From positions 62,001 to 126,000 of the forward strand of contig NZ_CP097323.1 of assembly GCF_023515955.1 (NCBI RefSeq): 64,000 nt of DNA, read 5' to 3'. A program made the position numbers and the translations under genes. The notes below the pieces were generated by a model that did not search any database, was not told the origin of the DNA, and saw only the letters and a list, made by a program, of their open reading frames with translations. Source of the stretch: Streptomyces sp. RerS4. GTDB taxonomy: Bacteria; Actinomycetota; Actinomycetes; Streptomycetales; Streptomycetaceae. Shown in pieces: positions 44,701-51,820 of this stretch. The stretch's first letter is position 1. Each line of letters begins with the position of its first letter.

Positions 44701-44723
44701 CGGCAGGGGGGAACCGGTCATGA
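38790..44723 (+). CDS. pksE: Enediyne polyketide synthase (PKSE)
   Basis: This is a 1977-residue iterative PKS that builds the linear polyene precursor of the enediyne core. Domains run in order. The KS (about 1-450) has Cys211 in DGACSSSL plus His344 and His384. The AT-like domain (about 560-860) has Ser655 in GHSLGEL. The ACP (about 940-1010) has Ser978 in HMSSITVGQ, the PKSE-specific carrier motif. The KR (about 1205-1440) has GGAKGI, Tyr1356 and Asn1360. The DH (about 1475-1750) has His1486 in DHHLDGNLLLP. The C-terminal PPTase domain (about 1800-1977) has CDVEAV with Asp1837 and a later W..VE..RK helix. All key residues are present. ATGA overlaps join it to unbU and the thioesterase. AAGGAGG precedes ATG. 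Confidence 0.97.
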   Translation: MTRIAIVGMAARYPDATSHRELWENAVAGRRAFRRLPAGRMNLDDYYDPDPSVPDRFYARNAAVIDGYSFDRVAHRIAGSTYRSTDLTHWLALDTATAALADAGFPAGEGLPRPRTGVVVGNTLTGEFSRANVMRLRWPYVRRVLAAALKGQDWEDQRLADFLAGVEDAYKSPFPAIDEDTLAGGLSNTIAGRICNHFDLNGGGYTVDGACSSSLLSVTTAAGSLIGGDLDVAVAGGVDLSIDPFEIIGFAKTGALAKKEMRLYDRGSNGFWPGEGCGMVVLMREEDALAQGRRIYASIAGWGIASDGQGGITRPEVSGYQLAMSRAYERAGFGVETVPLFEGHGTGTAVGDATELTAIMGARAAADPTAPHAAISSIKGMIGHTKAAAGVAGLIKATLAVDAGVLPPAIGCVDPHELLTGDQANLRVLRKAEAWPDGAPLRAAVTAMGFGGINTHVVVDKSAPGRRTTPNRRTTTLANSLQDAELLLLDGESPEALRARVAEVGAFAARLSYAQLADLAATLRRELRELPYRAAVVVTSPDDAELRLARIADALAEGATTLPAGDGRSFLGKASEAPRIGFLFPGQGSGRGTGGGALRRRFTEAAEVYDRAALPAAGDMVATSVAQPRIVTGSTAGLRVLEAIGIEADVAVGHSLGELSALHWAGALDAPTLLEVARVRGRTMAEHSASGTMASLAASPDTATTLAEGLPVVIAGFNSPGQTVVAGTVDAIETVAERAERAGVTCTRLAVSHAFHSPLVAPAADSFGDWLTGVPFGPVDRRIVSTVTGEDLRADSDLPKLLHRQITDPVLFAQAVKAAAADVDLFVEVGPGRVLSSLAAASVADVPTVALDTDSESLRPLLQVVGAAYVAGAPLIHERLFQDRLTRPLEIGATFDFLSSPCEQAPEVVLPAGRGSRPGSADEDESASDAAPGSTGSSGSSGSSALDVLRALVAERAELPPELVGDDISLIDELHMSSITVGQLVNQAATRLGIAAAHVPTNFATATLAQLAEALDTLAGTAGAGAAGPTALVTAAAPWARPFAVTLEPVPLPPPVPGQIGGTWELFAPDDHPYARTLQRELEAAGSGPGVLVCLPSPAGREDVERALDGAKSALAGDRGRRFVLVQDGPGAAGLAKSLHLEAPHLRTTVVHTPAGGEAVARVLAEVAATATFTEVHYDADGTRRVPTLSVLPYEGERTERVLDSSDVLLVTGGAKGITAECALALAKETGARLALLGRSDPAEDRDVAANLRRMTDSGITVGYARADVTDPARVAEAVAVLTAELGTVTAVLHGAGRNEPAALSALTAEDFRRTFAPKVDGLHAVLGAVDQGALKLLVTFGSIIGRAGLRGEAHYATANEWLAAATEQVARDLPDCRALCLEWSVWSGVGMGEKLSVVESLAREGITPVTPDQGIEILLRLVRDPDAPVVSVVSGRTEGIETVRRELPPLPLLRFTGTPLVRYHGVELVTEVELNSGTDLYLTDHHLDGNLLLPAVLGMEAMVQVACAAIGREDIPVIEDARFLRPILVPPNGAGRIRVAATVTAADTVDVAIHAEETGFAAEHFRARLVFSGATAPDGEPDQVADGVPAAPLDPAADLYGGVLFQGPRFQRLRRFHRAAARHVDADVAVDPGGNWFAGFLPGRLLLADPGMRDALMHGNQVCVPDATLLPSGIDRLHLLGAGTDVPSELRYCATERSRDGDTYVYDIAVRTADGTVVERWEGLTLHAVRKTDGQGPWVAPLLGSYLERALEEVLSAQISVAVEPDATTPDGQPADRRAGTTTAIRRAVAAPVDVLHRPDGRPELADGRTVSAAHGLGLTLGVAAAEGSDASVACDVEAVTGRTPEEWQGLLGPYAPLAELVAKETGESADTAATRVWSAVECLRKAGAALDAPLTLAPAAKPHWVVFTSGAARIATFSTTVRTPARRAVTPPGTTAALAGADAAPAAVGVRVGAVRSGVFAVLTGGAPTAGGNRS

Positions 44724-45223
44724 CCGACACCGGAGCGCCGGCGCCCGTCGGCTTCGAGTACCGGCACACGGTCGCCTTCGCGGAGACCGACCTGTGCGGC
44801 CGGGTCGACCACGTCACCTTCACCCGCTGGCAGGCCCGCTGCCAGGAGCTGTTCCTGCGCGAGCACGCCCCCGGCGTGCTGTGCGACGAAATCGACGGGC
44901 CGCGCCTGTTCACCCAGCAGGTGGAGTGCGAACTCCTCGCCCCCGTCGCCCCCCTGGACGAGATCCGCATCCGGCTCACCTCCGCCGACGTCGGCCACAC
45001 CGGTCTGGAACTCGCCTTCGACCACGTCAGGACGGCCGAGGACGGCACCACGACCCTGACCGCGCGCGGCCGGCAGCGGATCGTCTGCATGAGCGGACGC
45101 CCCGGCGAGGCCGTGCCCACCTTCCTCCCCGACGCGCTGGTGCGCGCCCTGGAGCCCTACCGGCGGGCGTCCGACGCGGACCCCGCGCAGCTGATCGGGC
45201 CGCTCGCCGGGAGCACCCCGTGA
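44720..45223 (+). CDS. Divergent E10-like hot-dog thioesterase, copy 1
   Basis: This is a 167-residue hot-dog-fold protein homologous to TEBC/E10 (CalE7, DynE7) thioesterases, which release the PKSE product. The opening FEYRHTVAFAETDLCGRV and the end TARGRQRIVCM match the family. However, the conserved core GNVYYVNYLRW is replaced by GRVDHVTFTRW, losing the Asn-Val-Tyr-Tyr part that shapes the active site. It overlaps pksE and E6 by 4 bases each, so it is co-translated with the PKSE. A canonical copy lies at 51821. It may have altered chain-release chemistry or an accessory role. Confidence 0.87.
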   Translation: MTDTGAPAPVGFEYRHTVAFAETDLCGRVDHVTFTRWQARCQELFLREHAPGVLCDEIDGPRLFTQQVECELLAPVAPLDEIRIRLTSADVGHTGLELAFDHVRTAEDGTTTLTARGRQRIVCMSGRPGEAVPTFLPDALVRALEPYRRASDADPAQLIGPLAGSTP

Positions 45224-45789
45224 GCCCGCTCGCGGCGGCGTCCGCCGCGTCCGGACAGCGGATCGACCTTGACGACCGGCGTCAACTGCGCGGCGCCTTC
45301 GGGACGTTCGCCACCGGGGTCACGATCGTGACCGTCGGCGGCGACATCCCCCGGGGCATGACCGCCAACTCCTTCACCTCCGTCTCGCTCAGCCCGCCCC
45401 TGCTGCTGGTCTGCGTCGACAAGGACGCCGACATGCACCGCAGCCTGGAACGGTCGGCCACCTTCGGCGTCTCGGTCCTCGGCGACGGCCAGGAGGCCGT
45501 CGCCCGGCACTTCGCCGACCACTCCCGGCCCGTCGGCGCCGGCCAGTTCGACAGCGTCGACTGGCGGCCCGGCCGCACCTGCGACGCGCCCCTGATCACC
45601 GGGGCGAGCGCCCACTTCGAGTGCGAGAAGTGGCGCGTGTACGACGCCGGGGACCACACGATCTTCCTGGGCCGGCTGCTGCGGGCCTCCCGCACCACCG
45701 GCGCCGGCGCCCTGCTCTTCCACGAGGGCCGCTTCGGCTGCCCGGCCGAGCCCGGCGGCGACGCGCACGAAGGAGGCCGCGTGGCATGA
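45220..45789 (+). CDS. Flavin reductase (E6-type)
   Basis: This is a 189-residue flavin:NAD(P)H reductase of the HpaC/FMN-binding split-barrel family. FGTFATGVTIVTV, GMTANSFTSVSLSPPLLLVCVD and SATFGVSVLGDGQE are family motifs, and HTIFLGRLLRA closes the barrel. SgcE6, its counterpart in C-1027, supplies reduced flavin to a two-component hydroxylase. Here a partner could be the acyl-CoA-dehydrogenase-fold enzyme at 59519. It overlaps its neighbours by 4 bases on each side. Confidence 0.92.
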   Translation: MSPLAAASAASGQRIDLDDRRQLRGAFGTFATGVTIVTVGGDIPRGMTANSFTSVSLSPPLLLVCVDKDADMHRSLERSATFGVSVLGDGQEAVARHFADHSRPVGAGQFDSVDWRPGRTCDAPLITGASAHFECEKWRVYDAGDHTIFLGRLLRASRTTGAGALLFHEGRFGCPAEPGGDAHEGGRVA

Positions 45790-47132
45790 ACGTCAACCCG
45801 CCCGGACCGCCGCTGACGGCGCTCCCCGGCCTGCTCAGGAAACTCGCGGTCGACCGGCTCGGCCTCATGCGGGACGCGGCGGCGCTCGGCGACGCGGTCC
45901 GGGTGGCGATGGGCCCCAAGAAGCTCTACATCTTCAACCGGCCCGACTACGCCCGGCACGTGCTCGCCGACAACAGCGAGAACTACCACAAGGGCATCGG
46001 CCTGGTGCAGGCCCGCCGGGTCCTCGGCGACGGCCTGCTCACCAGCGACGGCGAGATCTGGCGCACCCAGCGCCGCAACGTCCAGCCCGCCTTCAAACCG
46101 GCCCGCATCACCGCCCAGGCGGACGCGGTCGCCGAGGAGGCGGCGAAACTCGTCGCGGGGCTGCGTACCCGCGAAGGGGCCGGACCCGTCGACGTCCTGC
46201 ACGAGGTCACCGGCCTTACGCTGGGCGTCCTCGGGCGGACCCTGCTCGACACCGGCCTCGACGGCCACGACTCGGTGGCGCACGCCTTCGAGGACGTCCA
46301 GGACCAGGCCATGTTCGAGATGGTCACCCAGGGCCTGGTCCCCAAGTGGATCCCGCTGCCCGGCCAGTTGCGCTTCCGTAAGGGCCGCCGCGAGCTGCAC
46401 CGGGTGGTGGACCTGCTGGTCGCCGACCGGACCGCGCGGATGACGGCGGGGCAGACGGCGGACGACGCGCTGTGCCGGATGATCGTCGCCGCCCGCGGCA
46501 AGGGCGACCCGGTCACGGCGCGCCGCCGGCTCCAGGAGGAACTGGTCACCCTGCTCCTCGCGGGCCACGAGACGACCGCGTCCACCCTCGGGTGGACGCT
46601 GCGCCTGCTGGAGCGCCACCGGGAAGTGCGCGAACGGGTCCGGGAGGAGGCCCGGCGCGTCCTCGGCGAACGGATCCCGGGCGCCGAGGACCTGCACGGC
46701 CTGACGTACACCACCCGGGTCGTACAGGAGGCCATGCGGCTGTACCCGCCGGTGTGGGTGCTGCCGCGCGTCGCGCAGAAGCGCGACGTCGTCGGCGGCT
46801 ACACCGTGTCGGCCAAGGCCGACGTGCTGATCTCCCCGTACATCCTGCACCGCAACCCGGCGCTGTGGGAGGACCCGGAGCGCTTCGACCCCGACCGCTT
46901 CGAACCGGCGCGGGTGGCCGGGCGGCCGCGCTACGCCTACCTGCCGTTCGGCGCCGGACCGAGGTTCTGCGTCGGGAGCAACCTCGGGATGATGGAGGCC
47001 GTGTTCGTCACGGCCCTGCTCACCCGGGACCTCGAACTGCGCAGCGTGCCGGGGCACCCGGCGACGCCCGAGGCCATGCTGTCGCTGCGGATGCGCGGCG
47101 GACTGCCGATGACGGTGCACCCGGCGCCCTGA
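45786..47132 (+). CDS. Cytochrome P450 (E7-type)
   Basis: This is a 448-residue P450. The I-helix motif is LLLAGHETTAS, ExxR is VVQEAMRLYPP (preceded by LTYTTR), and the heme loop is LPFGAGPRFCVGSN with the Cys ligand. Its E-class look and its place after E6 match the E7 P450 conserved in nine-membered enediyne clusters, where the substrate is thought to be the core or its precursor. It is the last gene of the operon that begins at unbL and is followed by a very strong terminator. Confidence 0.93.
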   Translation: MNVNPPGPPLTALPGLLRKLAVDRLGLMRDAAALGDAVRVAMGPKKLYIFNRPDYARHVLADNSENYHKGIGLVQARRVLGDGLLTSDGEIWRTQRRNVQPAFKPARITAQADAVAEEAAKLVAGLRTREGAGPVDVLHEVTGLTLGVLGRTLLDTGLDGHDSVAHAFEDVQDQAMFEMVTQGLVPKWIPLPGQLRFRKGRRELHRVVDLLVADRTARMTAGQTADDALCRMIVAARGKGDPVTARRRLQEELVTLLLAGHETTASTLGWTLRLLERHREVRERVREEARRVLGERIPGAEDLHGLTYTTRVVQEAMRLYPPVWVLPRVAQKRDVVGGYTVSAKADVLISPYILHRNPALWEDPERFDPDRFEPARVAGRPRYAYLPFGAGPRFCVGSNLGMMEAVFVTALLTRDLELRSVPGHPATPEAMLSLRMRGGLPMTVHPAP

Positions 47133-47148
47133 GCGCCGGCGGGCGTAC

Positions 47149-47197
47149 GAAGAAGGGGCCGGCCGCGGATGTTCTCTCCGCGGCCGGCCCCTTCTTC
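47149..47197 (+). terminator. Terminator of the unbL-E7 operon
   Basis: A perfect 21-base stem (47149-47169 with 47177-47197), a 7-base loop and a CTTCTTC descending arm start 17 bases after the E7 stop. It may also stop readthrough from the minus-strand AraC gene. Confidence 0.9.
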
Positions 47198-47245
47198 GGT
47201 GTTCCCGGCTCAGTGACGTTCTCGGTTCAGTGATGTTCCCGGCGC

Positions 47246-48031
47246 TCAGTACGCCACCCGCTCCTCGCGCGGGCCCTTCTCCACCAGGTGCGCGGCCGGC
47301 CGGGCGAGCAGGACCGGCGGGTCCAGGACGTCCACCGGGCGCAGCACCACCTCGGCCGGCAGCAGCAGCGCCCCCGGGTGGACGGTGATGGGCCCGTAGC
47401 GGCCCACCGCCAGCACGCCGGGGTCCGCCGGCCCGTCGGCGGAGCCCTCGTGCCCGTACTGGAGGGAGTGCACCAGCAGGTGCCAGGTGCCGTTGGGCAC
47501 GTCGCGCAGCTCGAAGGGGCCCGGCCGGCCGAGCGCGGCCCAGCGCACCGGGCGGCCCTGCGGGACGCGGCTGGGGAAGAGCCCGACGAAGACCGGGCCC
47601 TCGGCGGCGGGCTGCTCGGCGACGACCCGGCCGCGCAGGGTCAGGCGCTGGGCGACGGCGCTCGACTGCGCGGCCGGCTGCGGCATCTTCGTCAGGACGC
47701 CGCCCAGTTCGCGGTAGGCGCTGGGGGAGAGGCCGACGCAGGCCTTGAAGCGGGAACTGAAGGTGCCGATGCTGCTGTATCCGACCTGGCTGCCGATGTC
47801 CGCCACACTGAATTCCGTGTGGATGAGGAGTCTTTTCGCCTCCTGTATCCGCAGCGCGGAAAGGAAACGGCCCGGAGAGGTGCCGGTGACCTCTCTGAAG
47901 AAACGCGTGAAATGGAATTTGCTGAACATCGCGGTACGGGCCATGTCGTCGATCGTCAGGTCCTGACTGAGATTGACGTGCATGTAGTGGATCACTCGGC
48001 GGACAGCGTGCTCGATGGTGTTCGTGGTCAC
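47246..48031 (-). CDS. AraC-family regulator with a beta-rich C-terminal domain
   Basis: This is a 261-residue regulator. Residues 1-100 are the double helix-turn-helix of AraC proteins (YMHVNLSQDLTIDDMARTAMFSKFHFTRFFREVTGTSPGRFLSALRIQEAKRLL, then VADIGSQVGYSSIGTFSSRF). Unusually, the DNA-binding part is N-terminal, and the remaining 150 residues look beta-rich (LTLRGRVVAEQPAAEGPVFVGLFPS...PFELRDVPNGTWHLLVHS), resembling a carboxypeptidase-regulatory-like fold. GTG 48031 has GGGGAGA upstream. It follows the StrR-like gene and lies between the two enediyne operons, so it may control them. Confidence 0.87.
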   Translation of the reverse strand: MTTNTIEHAVRRVIHYMHVNLSQDLTIDDMARTAMFSKFHFTRFFREVTGTSPGRFLSALRIQEAKRLLIHTEFSVADIGSQVGYSSIGTFSSRFKACVGLSPSAYRELGGVLTKMPQPAAQSSAVAQRLTLRGRVVAEQPAAEGPVFVGLFPSRVPQGRPVRWAALGRPGPFELRDVPNGTWHLLVHSLQYGHEGSADGPADPGVLAVGRYGPITVHPGALLLPAEVVLRPVDVLDPPVLLARPAAHLVEKGPREERVAY

Positions 48032-48059
48032 CGTGTCTCCCCGTCGTCGATGGGTGGTG

Positions 48060-49183
48060 TCAATGCCGAGTTGCCTGAGTCGCACGCAGATCGAGGAAGT
48101 GGGCGGTGTGCTGCGACATGCGCCGGGCCGTGAGGTCCTCGGCGAAACGCAGCCAGGATTCCGAGCAGTGCCGGGCCATTTCCGCCACCGTCTCGTTGCA
48201 GTGGGGCGGTATGGCCGCCACGCGGCTGCGCCACGCCTCGTCGAGGACGAAGTGGGTGTGCATCCAGCGGATGAAGTCGCGGCCCGATTCGGACTGCCGC
48301 AGGGACGGGTCCCCCGCGAGGCCGCGCAGGGCGTCCAGGGGCCGGCGGTGACGGTCCCGCTCGCCGGGCTCGCGTCGCTGCGGGCGCGGCGCCGCCGGAG
48401 CCGGTACGGGGGCGGGGGCGGGGAGGGGCGGGGAGGGCCGGGGCCCGGGGAGGCGGCGGGATCGGCCGGGGCGGGGGAGGCGGGGGCCTTCGTGGGCCGG
48501 CCCGGACCGCGACCGCCCTGGCGGCCGACGGGCACCGGGTCCTCGCCCCGCAACAACCGCTGCCGCACGTCGTGCGCGGTGCCGAGCGACAGGCCGGTCT
48601 CCCGCACCACGGCCCGTAACGGCAGGTCGGGCTGGTTCGTGAGCAGCTCGGCGGCGTGGATCCGTTCGGCGGTGCGGTCCAGCGGGTGCACCCGGCCGTC
48701 GGCGCCCGTACGGGTGTTCAACACGGGAAGACCCACGGCTGAACACCGGCGCACGGAGGCCACCGTCTTCGCGTCGAGGCCCGTGTGGCCGGCGACGGCC
48801 CGGTCCGACAGGTGCGGCCGCGCGGCCAGGACGCGCTGCGCCGCCGCCTTGCGGTCGGCGAGCGAGAGCGGCAGCCCGTGGGCGATGTTCGCCGCGACCG
48901 AGCGCAGGAACACCTCCTCCTCGGGCCCGTCGAAGAAGCGGACCTCCACGGAGTCCAGGCCCACCAGCCGCGCCGCCGCGATGCGGTGCGTGCCGTCGAT
49001 GACGCGCATCGTCGGCCGGTGCACGAGCACCGGCGGCAATTGGGAAACGATTCCGGCGAGTCGCTTCACGTGAATCTCGTCCGTGCCGTTCACCCGGGGT
49101 GAATCGGCGGCCACGAGCGAATCGATCCGCACGAGGCGGGTGGAATCAGTCGGCGTCGTCGCGGAGCGGTCGGAGCTACTCAC
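48060..49183 (-). pseudogene. StrR/ParB-like regulator interrupted by a -1 frameshift
   Basis: The N-terminal part from GTG 49183 reads as a ParB-like nuclease/StrR domain (LPPVLVHRPTMRVIDGTHRIAAARL, FLRSVAANIAHGLPLSLADRKAAA) followed by a helix-turn-helix (LSDRAVAGHTGLDAKTVASVRR, LPLRAVVRETGLS). The expected C-terminal StrR-type domain (DPSLRQSESGRDFIRWMHTHF, IPPHCNETVAEMARHCSESWLRFAEDL) lies in another frame and ends at 48060. The switch falls in a C-rich, proline-coding tract around 48410-48500. Without a shift the N-terminal frame runs on into the AraC gene, giving an implausible chimera. It is either a sequencing error, a real lesion or slippage. StrR-type proteins activate antibiotic clusters. 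GGGGGA precedes the GTG. Confidence 0.75.
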
Positions 49184-49327
49184 AATTCCCCCAGGGAGGA
49201 GACCCGAAGCCCTTTCGCATGCCCGTTCCCTTGGTGGAAGGACCGTCACAGGCGGCGAGGAATGCATCCCGGCCAGCAGCCTAAGGGCCGAAAAGAGCGG
49301 GCGCTGACCCGGTCGCTGCCGACACGG

Positions 49328-49376
49328 CGACTCTGGAGAGTCCGTCTTCCGCTCGCGACGACTTGGGAAAGTCCCG
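49328..49376. promoter_or_regulatory. Paired palindromes upstream of the E8-E9 operon
   Basis: Two similar imperfect palindromes, CGACTCTGGAGAGTCCG (49328-49344) and CGACTTGGGAAAGTCCCG (49359-49376), sit 31 bases apart, about three DNA turns. They lie between the StrR-like gene and the DUF5987 gene and are candidate activator sites. Nothing else is seen in the rest of 49184-49479 apart from the promoter at 49399. Confidence 0.55.
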
Positions 49377-49398
49377 ACGCCACCCGAACGGACTTCCG

Positions 49399-49428
49399 TT
49401 GCCTGAACACGTCGTCCCCGCCTAGCTT
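49399..49428 (+). promoter_or_regulatory. Promoter of the DUF5987-E9 operon
   Basis: TTGCCT (49399-49404), an 18-base spacer and TAGCTT (49423-49428) form a plausible housekeeping promoter 52 bases before the ATG at 49480. Confidence 0.5.
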
Positions 49429-49479
49429 TCTGCCATGCCGCAAGGCGCCCCGCTCCGGAAGAAACGACGGGAGGCTGAG

Positions 49480-50064
49480 ATGGGACAGAACGAGGAACGT
49501 GTGGCGCCTGGCGGCGAGAAGCACACGACGACGATCACCCTGGAGGCTTATGCGGACACCATTGTTCCCGGACAGAAGCGGTGGGCCGGAGATCGGGCCA
49601 TCGCCGGCGTCGCCACCGGCGGCGGCGCCGTCCAGGCCGGGGCCCTCGAACTGCTCCGCTGGGACGCGACCGGCATCCACGACGGTCTCGACGACCTGGC
49701 CCGGCTCGCCAACGTCCACGCCGAGGAGTACGCCGCCGAGCGCGGCCTGACCCTCGACGCCGACGTACCCGCCTTCGTGGCCCTCGCCTACCCCGACCGG
49801 GCCGCGCTGGTCCAGCGGTTGACGCGGCCGGGCCACCCCGAGAAGGAGTTCTGGGTCCTGCTCTCGCTCTTCTGCAACATGGCCTTCGACTCCGCCGCGC
49901 ACCTGCACACCGCCGAGGCACTGGCGGCGGGCCACCCGGGCCTCGCCGCCATGGGCCTGAGCCACCCCGACGCCGACGGCCTGTGGCGCTTCAAGGACTT
50001 CGGCTACGGCCGCCCGCTCGCCCGCCTCCACCCCGACACCACGTCCACCGGGAGCCCCGCATGA
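49480..50064 (+). CDS. DUF5987-type protein (E8-like), partner of a GMC oxidoreductase
   Basis: This is a 194-residue protein of unknown activity. The core TITLEAYADTIVPGQKRWAGDRAIAG and the later FWVLLSLFCNMAFDSAAHLHT...FKDFGYGRPLARLHP resemble the small subunit-like proteins encoded just before GMC oxidoreductases in actinomycetes. Size and position match the E8 gene of nine-membered enediyne clusters. ATG 49480 has GGGAGG 5 bases upstream. It overlaps the E9 gene by 4 bases, implying a stoichiometric partner. Confidence 0.78.
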   Translation: MGQNEERVAPGGEKHTTTITLEAYADTIVPGQKRWAGDRAIAGVATGGGAVQAGALELLRWDATGIHDGLDDLARLANVHAEEYAAERGLTLDADVPAFVALAYPDRAALVQRLTRPGHPEKEFWVLLSLFCNMAFDSAAHLHTAEALAAGHPGLAAMGLSHPDADGLWRFKDFGYGRPLARLHPDTTSTGSPA

Positions 50065-51719
50065 GCACGACGGCCGAACGTACCGACGTGCTGGTCATCG
50101 GCAGCGGTTTCGGCGGCGCCATCGCCGCCTACCACCTGGCGGCCGGCGGCGCGAAGGTCACCGTCCTGGAACGCGGCCCGTGGCTGAAGAACGACGACTT
50201 CGAGCACGACTACAAGCTCGGCTCCTCCTACACCCGCGCCTTCGACTTCACCGTCGGCGACGGCATGAGCGTCCTGGGCGGCAACTGCGTCGGCGGCGGC
50301 AGCGTCGTCTACTTCGCCGCGATGCCCCGCGCCCCCCGGTTCGTCTTCGACCGGCACGGCTCCATCGGCCGCCGCATGTGGCCGGGCTCCGTCAGCCGCG
50401 CCACCCTCGACCCCTGGTACGACCGCGTCGAGGAGTCCCTGTCGGTCACCAAGCAGGGCTGGGAGGACGTCAGCTACGCCGGCGGCCTGTGGGCCGCGGC
50501 CTGCGACCGCGCCGGCCGCACCGCCAACCCGCTCGCCGTAGCGATCGACAACACCAAGTGCGTCAACTGCAACTGGATGATGGCCGGCTGCCGCTTCGAG
50601 GCGAAGCAGTCGCTGCTGGTCAACTACCTGCCGGCGGCCCTCGCCCACGGCGCCGAGATCCGCCCCCTGCACGAGGTCCAGTACATCGCCCGCACCTCCG
50701 ACGGCGACTACCGCGTCCACTACGAGGTCGTCGACGACGAGGACTACCGCATCCACGTGGGCACCGGCGTCATCGAGGCGAAGATCGTGGTCGTCGCGGC
50801 GGGAGCCGGCGCCACCCCCGTCATCCTCCAGCGCAGCGAGGACCACCTCGGCGCCATGCCCCGAGCGGTGGGCCGCTACTTCTCCGGCAACGGCGAACGG
50901 CTCAACACCGCGATCATCGACGAGGACAAGGCCGCCGAACTGCTCGGCCTCGACCGCGGCGACGGCCTCGCCTACGCCGCCAACCAGATCGGCAAGGGCC
51001 CGACCGTGGCCAGCTGGGACCGGCTCGACGGCTCCCTGCCCGAATACTCGCGCTACTCCCTGGAACAGCTGTACTTCCCGCCCGGCCTCGGCACGATCCT
51101 GGCCCAGGTCCCCGACGCGACCGGACCCACGTGGTTCGGCCCCGAGAAGAAGGAGATCCTCAAGCGCTGGACGTCCTGGCTGACCATCTTCACGATGATC
51201 GAGGACGACAACGAGGGCGTCTTCGGACCGCCCCCCGCCACCGGCAACGCGCACCGCATCTCCCAGCAGATGCTGGGCCGCGGCAACCTGCGCTACGACC
51301 CGACCGCGAACACCCTCGGCGCCTGGGACAAATCCGACGCCGAAGTCAAGGAGATCCTGGAGAAGGACGGCCTCGCCAAGGTGATGCCGTGGACGAACGA
51401 CCTGGTGGGCGCCTACACCGTGCACCCGCTGTCCTCCGTCCGCATGGGCGACGACCCGCACACCTCCGCGCTCGACGACACCAACGAGCTGCGCGGCCAC
51501 CCCGGCATCTTCGTCACCGACGGCTCCGCCGTCCCCGGCGCGCTGACCGTCAACCCGGCCATGACCATCGCCGCGCTCGCCGAGCGCGCCGTGCCGGGCA
51601 TCGTCCGCGCCGCCCGGGCCCGCGGCGTGTCCGTCACCTACGGAGCGCCGGCCCCCGGCGGCTCCCGCAGCGGCCGCAGGAACGTCCTGCCCCTGCTGCC
51701 CACCCTCGTCCGTCCCTGA
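50061..51719 (+). CDS. GMC-family FAD oxidoreductase (E9-type)
   Basis: This is a 552-residue flavoprotein of the glucose-methanol-choline/cholesterol oxidase type. VLVIGSGFGGAIAAYHLAAGG binds ADP, and VLGGNCVGGGSVVYFAAMPRAP is the second FAD motif. A Cys-rich CVNCNWMMAGC sits mid-protein as in related polyene-acting members. The terminal HPLSSVRMG...VTDGSAVPGALTVNPAMTIAALAER carries the catalytic His and the GMC signature. E9 is conserved in nine-membered enediyne clusters; its reaction on the core is not established. It is followed by a 13-base-stem hairpin. Confidence 0.92.
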   Translation: MSTTAERTDVLVIGSGFGGAIAAYHLAAGGAKVTVLERGPWLKNDDFEHDYKLGSSYTRAFDFTVGDGMSVLGGNCVGGGSVVYFAAMPRAPRFVFDRHGSIGRRMWPGSVSRATLDPWYDRVEESLSVTKQGWEDVSYAGGLWAAACDRAGRTANPLAVAIDNTKCVNCNWMMAGCRFEAKQSLLVNYLPAALAHGAEIRPLHEVQYIARTSDGDYRVHYEVVDDEDYRIHVGTGVIEAKIVVVAAGAGATPVILQRSEDHLGAMPRAVGRYFSGNGERLNTAIIDEDKAAELLGLDRGDGLAYAANQIGKGPTVASWDRLDGSLPEYSRYSLEQLYFPPGLGTILAQVPDATGPTWFGPEKKEILKRWTSWLTIFTMIEDDNEGVFGPPPATGNAHRISQQMLGRGNLRYDPTANTLGAWDKSDAEVKEILEKDGLAKVMPWTNDLVGAYTVHPLSSVRMGDDPHTSALDDTNELRGHPGIFVTDGSAVPGALTVNPAMTIAALAERAVPGIVRAARARGVSVTYGAPAPGGSRSGRRNVLPLLPTLVRP

Positions 51720-51726
51720 CGGTCCC

Positions 51727-51755
51727 CCGTCCGCGGCCGCCCCGGCCGCGGACGG
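51727..51755 (+). terminator. Terminator or attenuator after E9
   Basis: A perfect 13-base GC stem (51727-51739 with 51743-51755) and 3-base loop start 8 bases after the E9 stop, just before a candidate HxlR operator. It has no T tract, so strength is uncertain. Confidence 0.6.
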
Positions 51756-51767
51756 CCCCCACCCCGA

Positions 51768-51790
51768 GTGAGTTGCTTCAACGAACCGTG
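51768..51790 (+). promoter_or_regulatory. Candidate HxlR operator, site 2
   Basis: GTGAGTTGCTTCA followed by ACG-AAC matches the site at 33066 and the two before E11. It lies 31 bases before the start of the second E10 thioesterase gene. Confidence 0.6.
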
Positions 51791-51820
51791 ATGCCGTACG
51801 CATCCGACGGAGGGAGAGAC

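Noticed and set aside
47246..49267. A single 673-residue ParB-AraC fusion protein on the minus strand
   Set aside because: The middle third has no protein-like composition in that frame, while another frame there gives a good StrR-type C-terminal domain with its own stop. The AraC part has its own GTG and ribosome site. I treat it as a frameshifted StrR-like gene followed by an AraC gene.
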